From contig NW_017386079.1 in assembly GCF_000237925.1 (NCBI RefSeq), positions 310,001-374,000 on the forward strand: a DNA stretch of 64,000 bases, written 5' to 3'. Within the stretch, counting starts at the first letter, position 1. Each line of letters opens with the position of its first letter. The notes under the pieces are model-generated. The model was not told the origin of the DNA. It was given only the letters and a program-made list of their open reading frames with translations, and ran no database searches. Source of the stretch: Schistosoma mansoni. Taxonomy: Eukaryota; Platyhelminthes; Trematoda; Strigeidida; Schistosomatidae. A program made the translations under genes and the position numbers. Shown here one piece after another: positions 44,740 through 56,900 of this stretch.

Positions 44740-45192
44740 TAGTGTCAGGAAGGATGAATGTTTGTCTAGTAAAATGGTGTGCTGTAAACCCTGTGGTTTG
44801 TCGCTTTTGCTATGAGAAGAGGAAAAAGTGGGAGTATTGGCTCTACGTTCTTGTTTGTTTAGTTTAATACCAGCATAGTTAACGGGAGAAAGGTGGTCGG
44901 AGGTTAGTTTGGCGAAGAAAGTATGTTCAGGAGTGTTGGGTAGAAGCGGACGAGTTAAATGGATTGGCGGTGTATTTGGGGGTGATCATGTTCCGTCAAG
45001 GAGCTTTTAAGACCAGAGACAGTTATCGACGGTGAGAAAGATGTGTCACTCCCCATCAGGTCGGAGTATATAGAACGTGGTCTCAGAGTAGTGGAATTGT
45101 CGCCCTCAACATTTGGAGACCCCATAGCAATACTGTTGAGGGGGAGGGAGATAAAAAAGGATGAGGTGGTGTGTGTGCCAAATTAGGGGAGA

Positions 45193-46611
45193 TCAGAGGG
45201 TTATAAAAAGTGGTTTGGCTCTGGTAGTATTTAGAATCGATAGGTGGGTCCCCAAGCAGGCCAACATTATGGTTGCCTCGTGTGCAGTGGGGTGTTCTAC
45301 TCCTATTACGGGTAGTTGGGGGAGTTGTATGTTTCGAATAATTATTGCATGATTGTCTGACATTGTTGCCGGGGGAGGAGCTCCTGATGGGTGGCCTGCA
45401 CTGATTCCTGGAGCTTGCATGAGTGTAACTATATGGCTTATTGGCATCCTGCGTACTTGTGGATGTTGCCCGGGGTCACCACGAGATTAGATTAGCGTGC
45501 TATGTCATCCCACGACGCATGCATGTGCAGCCTCCATGACAATAATTCTTGATCCCGTGTGTTTTGCATAAGATCTTCTACTATAGGAAGATTGTATTCT
45601 GATTGAAATATTTTGGTATCGAGCTTTAGTATCTTCTAGAATAATATGGACGTTTGCGCTTGNNNNNNNNNNNNNNNNNNNNNNNNNNNNNNNNNNNNNN
45701 NNNNNNNNNNNNNNNNNNNNNNNNNNNNNNNNNNNNNNNNNNNNNNNNNNNNNNNNNNNNNNNNNNNNNNNNNNNNNNNNNNNNNNNNNNNNNNNNNNNN
45801 NNNNNNNNNNNNNNNNNNNNNNNNNNNNNNNNNNNNNNNNNNNNNNNNNNNNNNNNNNNNNNAAGCTTTAGGTTCGTACTATCAGGTATATTATACGCAA
45901 TGACGTTGTGCATACACTGAAGTCTTTTCAGCACTTCAGCTGATATGTGGTCAATTATTTTTTCAGTGTTTTTTATGATTTCGAGATCAGGATTTTCCGG
46001 AACACTGATTAGGTATTTATACGGTAATAGGTCTTGAATAGTTTGGGTGAGGCTAGATTTTATTTGACTGCTTTTAGAACTATCACTGGTGAGATTATTA
46101 GAGTTTATATCAATATTATTATGGACTATACGGTTGCATACACATTTGTTGCAAGTGTCTACCGGGTGGTCATCTTGTGTGTACTTAGTTGGGGGATAAG
46201 GTATATGTTTGGGTGAGTAGTCGAGATCTACATTATTAGGCTGGTTGCTGTAGGTGCACTCTGTTGGCCGCTACACAGGATGACCGATTGTGGATTAATT
46301 GTGTGTATGGGGTCAACCACACTGTCTAAATACCGCTCACAACGTGTGCTGAGTGGGCTGTCAAATGATGTCTGCCTAGGCGGTATGTGATTACTCTTAT
46401 TTATATCTACAAGCGAGATGCAAGGTAGTGACAGGTCATGCCCAAGTACATGGTGCACGTCTAATGTAGCTGTAGGAAGATCAGAGTATGATGTAGACTG
46501 ATCAGTGTGTTTAGAAAGCTTCACATTATTCGCGTGAGTGGTGGATTTAGATCTTTTGCACGTGCTATGAGCATCAGGAGAGATTATGTGTTTTTTGGAT
46601 GACCTGGACAT
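45193..46611 (-). mobile_element. ORF1 region of the CR1-type LINE, interrupted by a gap
   Basis: Upstream of the LINE ORF2 on the same strand, an open frame starts at 46611 (MSRSSKKHIISPDAHSTCKR...). Right and left of the 200-N gap (45663-45862) are open pieces including MLKRLQCMHNVIAYNIPDS, reminiscent of nucleic-acid-binding ORF1 proteins of CR1 elements, and MPISHIVTLMQAPG. I infer these are parts of ORF1, but the gap prevents a continuous reading and I cannot name a domain. Confidence 0.5.
45663..45862. other. Assembly gap (200 N)
   Basis: Exactly 200 N inside the ORF1 region of the CR1-type LINE; true length unknown. Confidence 0.99.
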
Positions 46612-47074
46612 TATTAGAAGTAATGTAAATATAAATTTTGTATTGGGTGAGCAGCGACTGTTATATCATTACTTACTAGATGTGTAAAGTTCTATGGTAG
46701 AGTCAGATCAGTATTTGCTAATAGCTAATATATTAACGTTAGTGAACGAGGAGAGGTGGACAGCGTGCGAGATAGTGAGTCTAATGTACTACGTTGAGTC
46801 ACAGGATGGGGTGTCAAATTAATAGAGCCCTATCAGAAATAAAGTATTTTTTCACTAATAAATATTGTTAAATTAGAAGGAAACACTAATAATAAGAAAA
46901 AGTATAACCTCGTGAAAAAAAGTTACAACCTTCAGAAGAAGCGCCAATACAATGCTCACGCGTTAACGTGTTCATTCGGCTGTGATAAAACCCCTTTAAA
47001 CACCTCAAAGCCATTATTATGTATTTATTAAAGTGGAGATATAAGTGAGAGGTTCAATTTTGGCGATATTGTGC

Positions 47075-47373
47075 GTGAAAATCCCTCCATGTATACAATT
47101 GTAATTTAATCCTATTGATTTCTTCAGTTTTACATTCTGCTAGTCTTTTTGATTCCATTTGAGGTGGTATTATTCGTATTTTGTTGTAGCTTTTGTTTTC
47201 CTTACGCCTTCACTGAGTTTTCATGTTTCCTCCTGAACTGCATTTATGCTGTTTCAGTTGATACTTAGTCTTGGCGGTAGCCACATTGATTTGTTCCCCT
47301 TTTGACTATGTTGCTCGCATTGACTAGGATTGTGCATTTTTGATTTTGTATTGAAGCACTCTTGCAGAATAGG
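47075..47373 (-). repeat. Unclassified ~480-bp repeat, copy B (inverted, partial)
   Basis: Reverse complement of most of 48169-48467; closely similar. It directly abuts the presumed 5' end of the CR1-type LINE, so it could be the LINE's own 5' leader rather than a separate element. Confidence 0.75.
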
Positions 47374-48016
47374 AATAGTTGACCAAATAAAGCAAACGTT
47401 GACTATCACCAATAACACATGATGCTATGTCGGTCACAAAATGCCGTATAAACTCCTATTACCCTCTTGGTTGTCCATCGCAATAACTCAATTATATCTA
47501 GACCTAGACCTACAACAACAGACGGCATAAGGATTATGCTCCTCCCTGATATATCGAGCTTTTGCCTCCCATCTAAACTAAAATCTTTTATGTCATCTAC
47601 CGTCAAATCACAACTAGAGTCACTATCATCATAGTCAACCATATTTGAATCTGAACCTCGACATACAAGAACTTCAAAAGCACCTGCTTTGTTTAAGGGG
47701 ATTCATCATTTATTTTGCTTGCACTAGCACCAACGAGGTTTTAGTTTGACTTGCATGGATGAGTGTTTGGCATCACGAACGAAGGAACAGAATATCTTCA
47801 GGAACGATACTTGAAAATCCACGAAGCGCAAGTTAGATAACTTCGTTCAATTACCAGATATTTGTTTAGAACTGTAGAATTCAAACTAAGGTTTGAATTG
47901 AAGAATAACTCTCAAGGTAGTTTAGATACGCCCTATTGCCCAGTTCAAACCAAAACAAGGTAGCTGGGTAAACGACGGTTCTCGATTTCTCTATAAACAT
48001 AAGTATACATTATTGC

Positions 48017-48467
48017 CCAAACAAATATTACCACCCAGTTATTCAACCAATAGTTGTTCAATCAGCAATTAAGTACAACCATTAAATGTTATTCTATCCT
48101 TTCTGAATAGATCATGTACAGATTCGTTCGAAAGATAGTAGTTGATTGCATTATAACACCGAGTGTTTCCTATTTTGCAAGGGTGCTTCAATACAAAATC
48201 AAAAATGCACAATCCTAGTCAATGCGAGCAACATAGTCAAAAGGGGAACAAATCAATGTGGCTACCGCCAAGACTAAGTAACAATTGAAACAGCAAAAAT
48301 GCAGTTCAGGAGGAAACATGAAAACTCAGTGAAGGGGTAAGGAAAACAAAAGCTACAACAAAATACGAATAATACCACCTCACATGGAATCAAAAAGACT
48401 AGCAGAATGTAAAACTGAAGAAATCAATAGGATTAAATTACAATTGTATACATGGAGGGATTTTCAC
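48017..48467 (+). repeat. Unclassified ~480-bp repeat, copy A
   Basis: Same ends as copy C; forms an inverted repeat (~295 bp arms, ~800-bp spacer) with copy B. Confidence 0.75.
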
Positions 48468-48856
48468 ACACAACAAGGACAAAATGTTTCTTACAATAAT
48501 TCCAATAATCCTGTAACAATTTAAGCTGAGTGGTTAAGAGTTCTTCAGAGACAGTTTGGTAATGTGAAAACATCACAGCTCACATATTTATTTAATTCCT
48601 TATTTTACATTGGCATTATGTTTTCTTTAGTTCTATATTGGATGTTGGAAATTGGGGCGTAGCTCTTCAACTGTTTGGTTGCACGGCGTTAAACAAAACC
48701 TACTGCAGCCACCAGTCTGCTTCTTCACACATAAAACGATGCGTGACTACCAACATTAAAAGCCTACCAATGCAAATGTAACTGGGAGTTCATAAAGGCG
48801 GTCTGAATACCGTCAGTAGCGTAAAGCAACTTTCTATTTTGAACCAAAGTTGGTGT

Positions 48857-48892
<36 letters not shown>

Positions 48893-50981
48893 GTCATGGA
48901 TTGTTTGGATGTGTGAATATTATTAATACAAACATGAAATGTTTGTTCTGTTCGTACGTTAAATCGTTAACCACCTATCTATACAACGCATATTATAGCG
49001 CTTAGGTTGAACATCTCCAGGCTGAATCATTCCTCGCTAAAATAATTCCTATTTCTTCAGTTGTCAGTTCCTCTGTACGTAAATTTTCAGGTACAGAGTG
49101 TTGAGAATGAAACTTAAAATATTGAAATTTGTTAGTGGTTTCACAATCGGTCGCTGCCACCCCCCTTTTTACTTAATTATCAGCTGATCAATACCCGGAC
49201 GACCTTTCTTGGAGACCTCCGACACTAGATGACACCAATTAGTTCAGTATGGAATCAGTATGGCTTGGATCCCAGTGGAAGAATGATATGATAACAGTGA
49301 AATAACAATGAACGTATAGCGATGAATGAAGAATAGTGAGTTAAACACTAGTAAACTTGTATTCATAATGGTCACTAACCACACGATTCTCAAAGTTGAA
49401 AATATAATCACCGCGACGATTGACATTCAACATTCAACTCTTGGTGGTGGTCAGTAAATGTGAACGTGGGAAGATTCATTCAAGATGGCATGGTTCGGCC
49501 ATACAGATGTGGTCACTCTCTCTAAAACTTACTGAATCTTGTATTAAATATATTACTATCTACCCAGCACAAATGTGTTCTTAAGAAATATTAGACGTTA
49601 TATAGCTTATTCTTACGATACGACGAGTTAAGATAGGCGATAATATGACTTCCATGTAAGATCTTATAGATTAGCTTTTCACATCATGACTAATGTACAA
49701 TTTTGGAATAACGTCTATTATTACAGTAGTACCAGTAACTCAATAAATCATAACTCCACAAACTTACGGAAAGTATATTTCTTGAGCGTTCCGGAGCAGA
49801 TACTTTGAATCCATCTTCTTTATGCCAGAGGTATTATTATATCACCTGCCTGCATAATATCTTGAAAGGTGTGACATTAGAGGATATAAATAGGGCAGTA
49901 ACACTGTTGCAATTAAAATATCTAATGCCGGGGATATCAGTCTAGTAGCATGAATAAACTGACTAATATCCATACTAAATCTAACTCCCATAGATATCCG
50001 ACAGCCTGGTATTATTTCTTAATTTAATTTGTACATACAGTGCATGTAAAGAAATAAAGTCTATATAGCGGCCACTCAATCCAAAATAACTTCAGATTCT
50101 ATTGCAACCGATGAGATACTGAGAGCCGAAAAGGATGATTAAGATCTGCAAGAATCTCATGCCAAATATCAACCTCAAAGCATTTTTAGCCCTAGCATGA
50201 GGCTTATGAACTGGAAGGCTATGTTCACTAGCTCCACAGACCATGAAGGTTATAACTTTTGAGAAGTTCCTCAGTATGTGATACACGGACGTCATGGGTA
50301 TCGTAATGAGTATTATCTGTAGGTTCTTAGACGTATGTGGTACTAGTTCTACGACAGCACATGAAAATATTCTCTCGGTTGCAAGAGTCGTAAGCTAACC
50401 GAAGAACTACTTTTTCTCCAGGTGTATTTCCAATCTGTTTGACCTAAGGTACCTCGACATTTTCGATCTGCTATTTCTCTTGAGTGAGTTCACGCACATA
50501 TAAACAGACATTGATCTGTTCACAAGTCTAAAGAATTTGGTATGGGTATATAACCCCTGACGATGAGTGTACTGAACAAATGAAGGTATGTTTTGGATTT
50601 TCACTACACTTATAAGACGTTTCATCTATGTTTTATTAAGTTTTATTAAGATACTGATACTCTTGATCATGCCCATCAAGTGAGCAAAAGTCATCGATTA
50701 TTCTTTTTAATCCCTTCTTAACTTTTAGTCTATTGGTAACTGCTTCTGGACAATATAAAGGCGTTTTTGGTCACCAGGGTACGATCCAACAAACGAAAGT
50801 TTATTTGGTTACGTCAAGCCATAGCCTTCTGTATAGTTCAACATATTTTATAGGGGATCCGAAATTGTTTCTCACCGGCAAGGTGGGAGTGTAAAGAAAT
50901 CAATTGGCTTAACCGAACCCATCACAAGCATAATGCTTTATGAAGAGCGCCTAATACAATAGTACCGCCACCGTCAGCATA
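48468..50981. other. Upstream of EIF3E: nothing recognised
   Basis: Apart from the (AT)n run, no frame or repeat was recognised. The EIF3E promoter should lie at its right end. Confidence 0.5.
48860..48890. repeat. (AT)n microsatellite
   Basis: About 15 AT units. Confidence 0.95.
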
Positions 50982-53900
50982 ATGTCTGAATTCGACCTGA
51001 CAAAGAAGATAAGTGGTTTTCTCGATAAACACTTGACTTTACCACTGCTGGAATACATATCTGTAAAAAATGTAAGTCATTCAGAATCGTTTATGGCTAG
51101 ATATATGATGAAAAAAGCATTCTGAAGACTAAATGGGAAGTTCTTTTGGAGACGTCTATGGTTGATTATGCCGCAGATACTTATAGAAGTATATACGATA
51201 CAGAGCCTCCAAAAGGTTTGGTCGAATTATTTTTTTACGTGCTAGGCTTACTTGACAAGAGAGAAAAAGTCTTGGAGAGTATTCAAGAAACAGAGGTTAA
51301 GTTGAAACCAGTGAAGGTAATATTTAGTCAAGAAACAATGAAGGAAGTTGCCCAATGTAAAAACGCCAAAGATCTACTGGCTAGTCTGGAGACCAAATAC
51401 AACTTCAAGACAGAGATGCTTAACGACATGTTTGATGCTGCACGCGTAAGTTGATTACCATAGTTCCATATAATTTAATATCTTTATTGTGCAAAAGATA
51501 TAGGTGAATTTTTCCTTTGCCCACTATATCCAACATAAATTTTAGACTTACTGGTTCTCTCATTTATAGGTATTTTATGATGCTGGAAATTACAACTTAG
51601 CATCTGAATATCTAAAAATAGTCCGTCAGCTCGTAACCCCTGGGACACAAAGACATTTGGATGCCAGTTGGGGCCGCCTAGCCAGTGAAATTTTAGTTCA
51701 AAACTGGGATGAAGCATTGGAAGATTTAGAAAAGTTGAAGGATGCTATAGATTGTCAAAACGAAGATAGAGTAAGTAACGTCAACTTTTTTGCACAATGT
51801 TTAAAAACCCCTTTCTAACTTTTACTTATTAAACGCGTTGTATACTATGAGGGGACAAAAAAACTTAGTCTTATTATCTTTTGCCTGGTAGTATTTTTCT
51901 ACAGTATTGTTACCACACTTCTTATATGTTTCATCTTTGTTCTTATATGTATTTGTCAGTGCGAATTCAACATCATGAGACAATAATATAGTGTCTTCTT
52001 ATACCACATTGTTTATTATAAGTGAATTTGCCATCAAAAAGATGAGCACTCGAAATCAGGTTTGTAGAATATTCATCTAAGCTCGTGGATTTTTAGGGCT
52101 CTAGATTGTCATATTAGATCAGTCTCATTGATTCATCATTCAGTCCTGAACGTAACCAGTACCTTAGTTTGTTGATCAGACTTGTTTATTGTAATGGTTC
52201 GATTAAGCTGAGTTAGATAATGATTTTTTTCTCCTAATTCTGCAATAACAGACAGGTTAGCTGGAGGATGATAAGACCGGGAGCAGCAAACTCGAGGCTT
52301 AACCGTATTATGGTGTCGTGGCGGTAATGTGTTTACCTTAGACATCCAGCATTCGTAGCGAAGTCGCATCCCCGCGACAAAATAAAGGGGTTAAATGTCA
52401 ACCCTGATATCAACATACTTCACCTTGCCTCATGGATTTCTATCGTTAGCGGTAAAACCTTAAATGTATGGGTCTAATGTCAGTTAGCCATAAACGACCT
52501 AGGGATATGACATGTGTATATCGATATAAGTTGCCATACTATGCCATCGCTCCGTGATGAAGTTGTTAAAACAAGTGTCAGAGTAGCAAGATTGGTTACA
52601 CTATCAGCAGTGATAGAAAAGGTTAGACAGTACGACTTGAGAATGAGTTCATGGAATAGGAATTATGAAATGATTTTAAAACTCGAGACCTAACGTAAGA
52701 CACTGAGAAAATAAACTCGTACTCCATTGCTAGCGGTTCTGAACGAAGTCACCCATCTTCAATCTTTGGTTACGTTGATTATTTTAAGTACAACCAAGTA
52801 GTTTGCACGGGTGTAGTACACCAAAAACTACTCAAAAAAGGTTTATCTGATTGACTTTGATCAGTTGTTGCTTGAACTCTGCAGTAGTGCTCCCAGGTCA
52901 ACAACAGCATTGTCAACCCAGTTACGCAGAATTATTTCTGGTCTCCTGACTATATGTTAGAGCTTTCAATGTTCCAATGTCGTGTTAAAGCAGATAACAG
53001 GCTTATTTTCATATGACTAGAATTTTGTGCCACTGGTACATACTGCATCTCCAAAACTCGCACCATGTGTGGTCTTTCGCTTGACCTCAGTCGATGTGGA
53101 AAAGCAGCCCTATTCGACCCTCGTTTATTTGCAGACTTTACTTCTTGGGACCTTGCTGTGTGTAACCTACTACATTCAGAAGCAGAACAGGCTCACCTTG
53201 ATTAGATTCTGGTAGACAGTTGGTTGTAAGTTCGATTAAACTGGGCAATAGATATTCAAAAAATTGGAACATTCCATTACCACATCATCTTTATATACAC
53301 TCCTACTTGCTAAAATTCGGGCAAAAAGATTGGTTTTACAGGGAAATCTCTGACCTTCAACGAGGTAAGCGCCCAGACATAGTACTCGTTGTCGGTGATT
53401 ACAATCCCTCCGCAGTTAGTCTAAATCAAGTTTAAAAGTACTCAAGTGAATCTCTCGGTATCTTCACTCAGTGGACATATGACGACGGTTGTGTGTTGTA
53501 AATATTCCCAAACATTCATTTATTTCTAATAAGCACCAACTTTAAGTATAAAAAGAGACATCTGTCATGACGACGCCGAAAATCGACTCAATAGCTCATA
53601 TCACCATCAGGCAAAGTTTGGGCACATGTTTAGACTCTAATTATGCTCTAGTGAGCATGGAAAACTCGGTAACTGCGTTTCTCGTATGTTTATTAGAAAA
53701 TCACGTCACTCACTAGTTCTATACAAATGTTCGTTTCACAACAAACCACATTTGTTACGCAAATGTTAGTGATACTGTTTGATTACCTAAACCTCAGTAA
53801 GTCATTTGAGATTTAAAACAATCTTTGAGTTTTACATTGTTGAAGTTATTGACGTCCTACCTGGCTAGGGCCAGAAAATGTGGAGCCTGAAAATGTTTTT

Positions 53901-56900
53901 CTTACTGTCGTAAGACCAACTCAGTTTTATTTAAAATCCAAGGTAGTCAGTCATAATCGATCAAGAACCTATATGTCAATGATTGCGACGATTGTTCAAG
54001 ACGATGTTTTTACAGATCATCTTGTCTGTTATAAATGTAAAAAAACCCCATTCATACATATTCATAAGTATTATTTTAAATTGATTAAAAACAATATAAC
54101 TGCGAAATCAAAGTATTTCTAAATGAGTTAATGTTAATTAGTTCGTAATGTATATGAAAACAAACAGAATCTTTGTAAATTTTTAATTGTATGTATTTCA
54201 TCAGACCGTCGTAAAGCAAAATAATTAGTTTACGTCACTATGAAGTTGGGATTAATCACCTAATCTTGGTCACTAAACTAAGTAGTCTAATTATCTTGTT
54301 CAAATTTTTATGCATTGGATTACAAGCTTATACCATAATCTTGTATGGTTACAATTAAGAAATCATAAACCTACTTGAAATCTACAGGGGCTTTATTTTG
54401 GAACTTTATGTGTCTGCCGTTCTTTCCGGTTCTCGCGAATATTCGAGTACTGTTTTTCGTGACATAAGAGATTTATGGCAAGTAACTTGGGATTACCAGT
54501 GGTTAGGTCAGCGAGTCTTTGAGGACTGACTGTAGTCCTGGATTGTCGATATTGAGGTTTTTAGAATTGGTTAAAAATCACACATTCAGTCATGACGTAA
54601 GAATTGGTACGGTTGTGCGTTGGCTCAAGTTGTTATATCGTAGTTAGTTGAAGTTAACACAGTAGATCAAATTATGTCGAGGTAACAGTAGTATCAGTTC
54701 TAGCCAAAAAGTTTAAAATAAGATATCAAGTTCAAATAGAAGGAATAAAAGCATGAAGCAATATGGAAACTCGAAATCTAGGAGAGGATAAAGAATGGAT
54801 GCATCTGAACTGTTTTTGGTTTTAATTCATATCGACTGTTTCCAACCAATTGTACTGCACCTAATATTACAGCTCAACCTAACAGTTAACAGCTGGTATT
54901 GTAAAATTAGGTCGATAAATGAACACACCAATGGTAAGGTGAAACGCTCACCACCACATTAACTTTCTTTGACCTTGTATGACTATGTCTTGTTTATCCA
55001 CCAATCACAATTTCATGTTCATCCTAGAACAATATTCACCTTGTTGACTCATTTTTCCTATACCCTAGTTACTGTTCGGTATGTTATTTATGCCTCTCCT
55101 TTCCCCTGTGTAATAGACTGTACTGTTTATTTGTATACTAATGTTAATTTACGTTTTAGAAACAAAAAGTTTATTAAGCCAAGTACCTTACTTGTTTTGA
55201 CTTTGGCGAAACCAAGACTCTGTGCTCGACAGTCTAGAGAATAGCTTAGAGTTGCACCTATAGGAAATTGCTTCCTACAGGTATTACATCCTATTTTAAG
55301 AGTTTCTGACTGCTAACCTGCTCGTTCTTTTAGCAACATCGCTAAATTACGACTCCAATGTAGCATCTTTGCATGTCAATAAATTTTCTCTTCAATAATA
55401 TTTCGCAATGGTTTTTCCGAAAATTGACAGTTCATTGTATTTTATCGTGATTAATATCTAGTAATCGATTTATTTCGTAATACGTTTGTGACAATAATCA
55501 CTAATTAATATCATGGTGTACTGATTTGGTGGACACGGAGGGTCCACCTAGGGGAGTTGGAAAACCCTGATTCCAAACCAATGGTGCACATGGGTTCCAG
55601 TATCCTGATGGAACGAATGGCGGGCGAACCTGTCATTGGTCAACGACTACCATGGGACTGCATCTCCTCACGATGCTCCACTGCCTTGTGGATCAGACCT
55701 TTTGGTCAAAGGCTCGGGGTGTGGCCCCCTAAGAAAACCACCTGCTTCGGTTTGGGCACCCGAGCAGTATCACAGCCCACACACACAAATAGTGTGGCGC
55801 ATATGTACCTGGTGCCCTTTTGTACCAATATATATGTGTTTAAATAAATAAATAAAAAAACTACTACTACTACGTGACAATAATAGTAATAGTATTAATA
55901 ATAGTAATGGCTTTATGGGTTCAACACAGTATGGCGATTAAAATGATTTCTCATCGGCTAATGTAGGTGCATTGTCTAACAAACAACCTGGTACCTTGAG
56001 TTATTCAGGTTAATCGATGTAATCCTTATAAAAAACATTGAAGAATATATAGTAACAGATTCATGGATCTTCGCTAAATATTTATTACTGTTTCTGAATA
56101 AGTTAGTGCTTCTGCTACTTAACAGTAAAGTTTTTGTGTGGCTGGTAATTCAGTTTTGTAATCAGTGGCAAGTTTATTTGCTAGACCCTCTTGGTCTTTT
56201 CCTTTTTAATTTTTCCGCTTCGAAAATTATTATTATTATTATTATTATTATTAGCTTTATTCAATATTATATTACTTGGTACAAAATCGAATTCTCAGCA
56301 TAAAGTATTTCAACATGTTTACTTTTCTTATTTCTTCGTTGCTCCTGATGATAAACATTCAGTGATCGCCAGTTGGATGTCAGCAGTTCAGTCAATCGAT
56401 ATATGAATAATGTATATTCTTTTTGCTGCATGTTCCCAGCAAACACGACATCTCTGATTAGGCCTTTTGTAACTTTTACAGCGAAAGGTTGTACAGTTTT
56501 CAGAAACGCACCGGAATAGGTTGTGTGCTTAATAGCCATAATTATGTATTAAAACAAACAATATTAGATAACTTGTTGAAATATATAGATGACGGGAAAC
56601 AGGTAGCCCAGATGTTTAAGCAGGCCGCCCGTAAAGATTTATTGAATCGACCAACTGAATTATCATATATAAATTTATATTTTTCTTTGCTCCGACTTAA
56701 AGTTTTGGGTTTTGTGTAGGTTGAATTCATTCTGATATTTCATCTTGTTTCATTTCTACAACTAGCCTGCATCTCGTACATACCTGATACAACTACAACA
56801 ACGTACATGGATGTTGCATTGGTCACTTTTTGTTTTTTTCAATCATCCACAAGGCAAAGAAAAGTTAATTGAATGGTTTATGCAAAATACAACGTAAATT

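Noticed and set aside
45626-45934. Plus-strand frames across the third gap
   Set aside because: Artefacts of the 200 N; only the minus-strand reading fits LINE ORF1.
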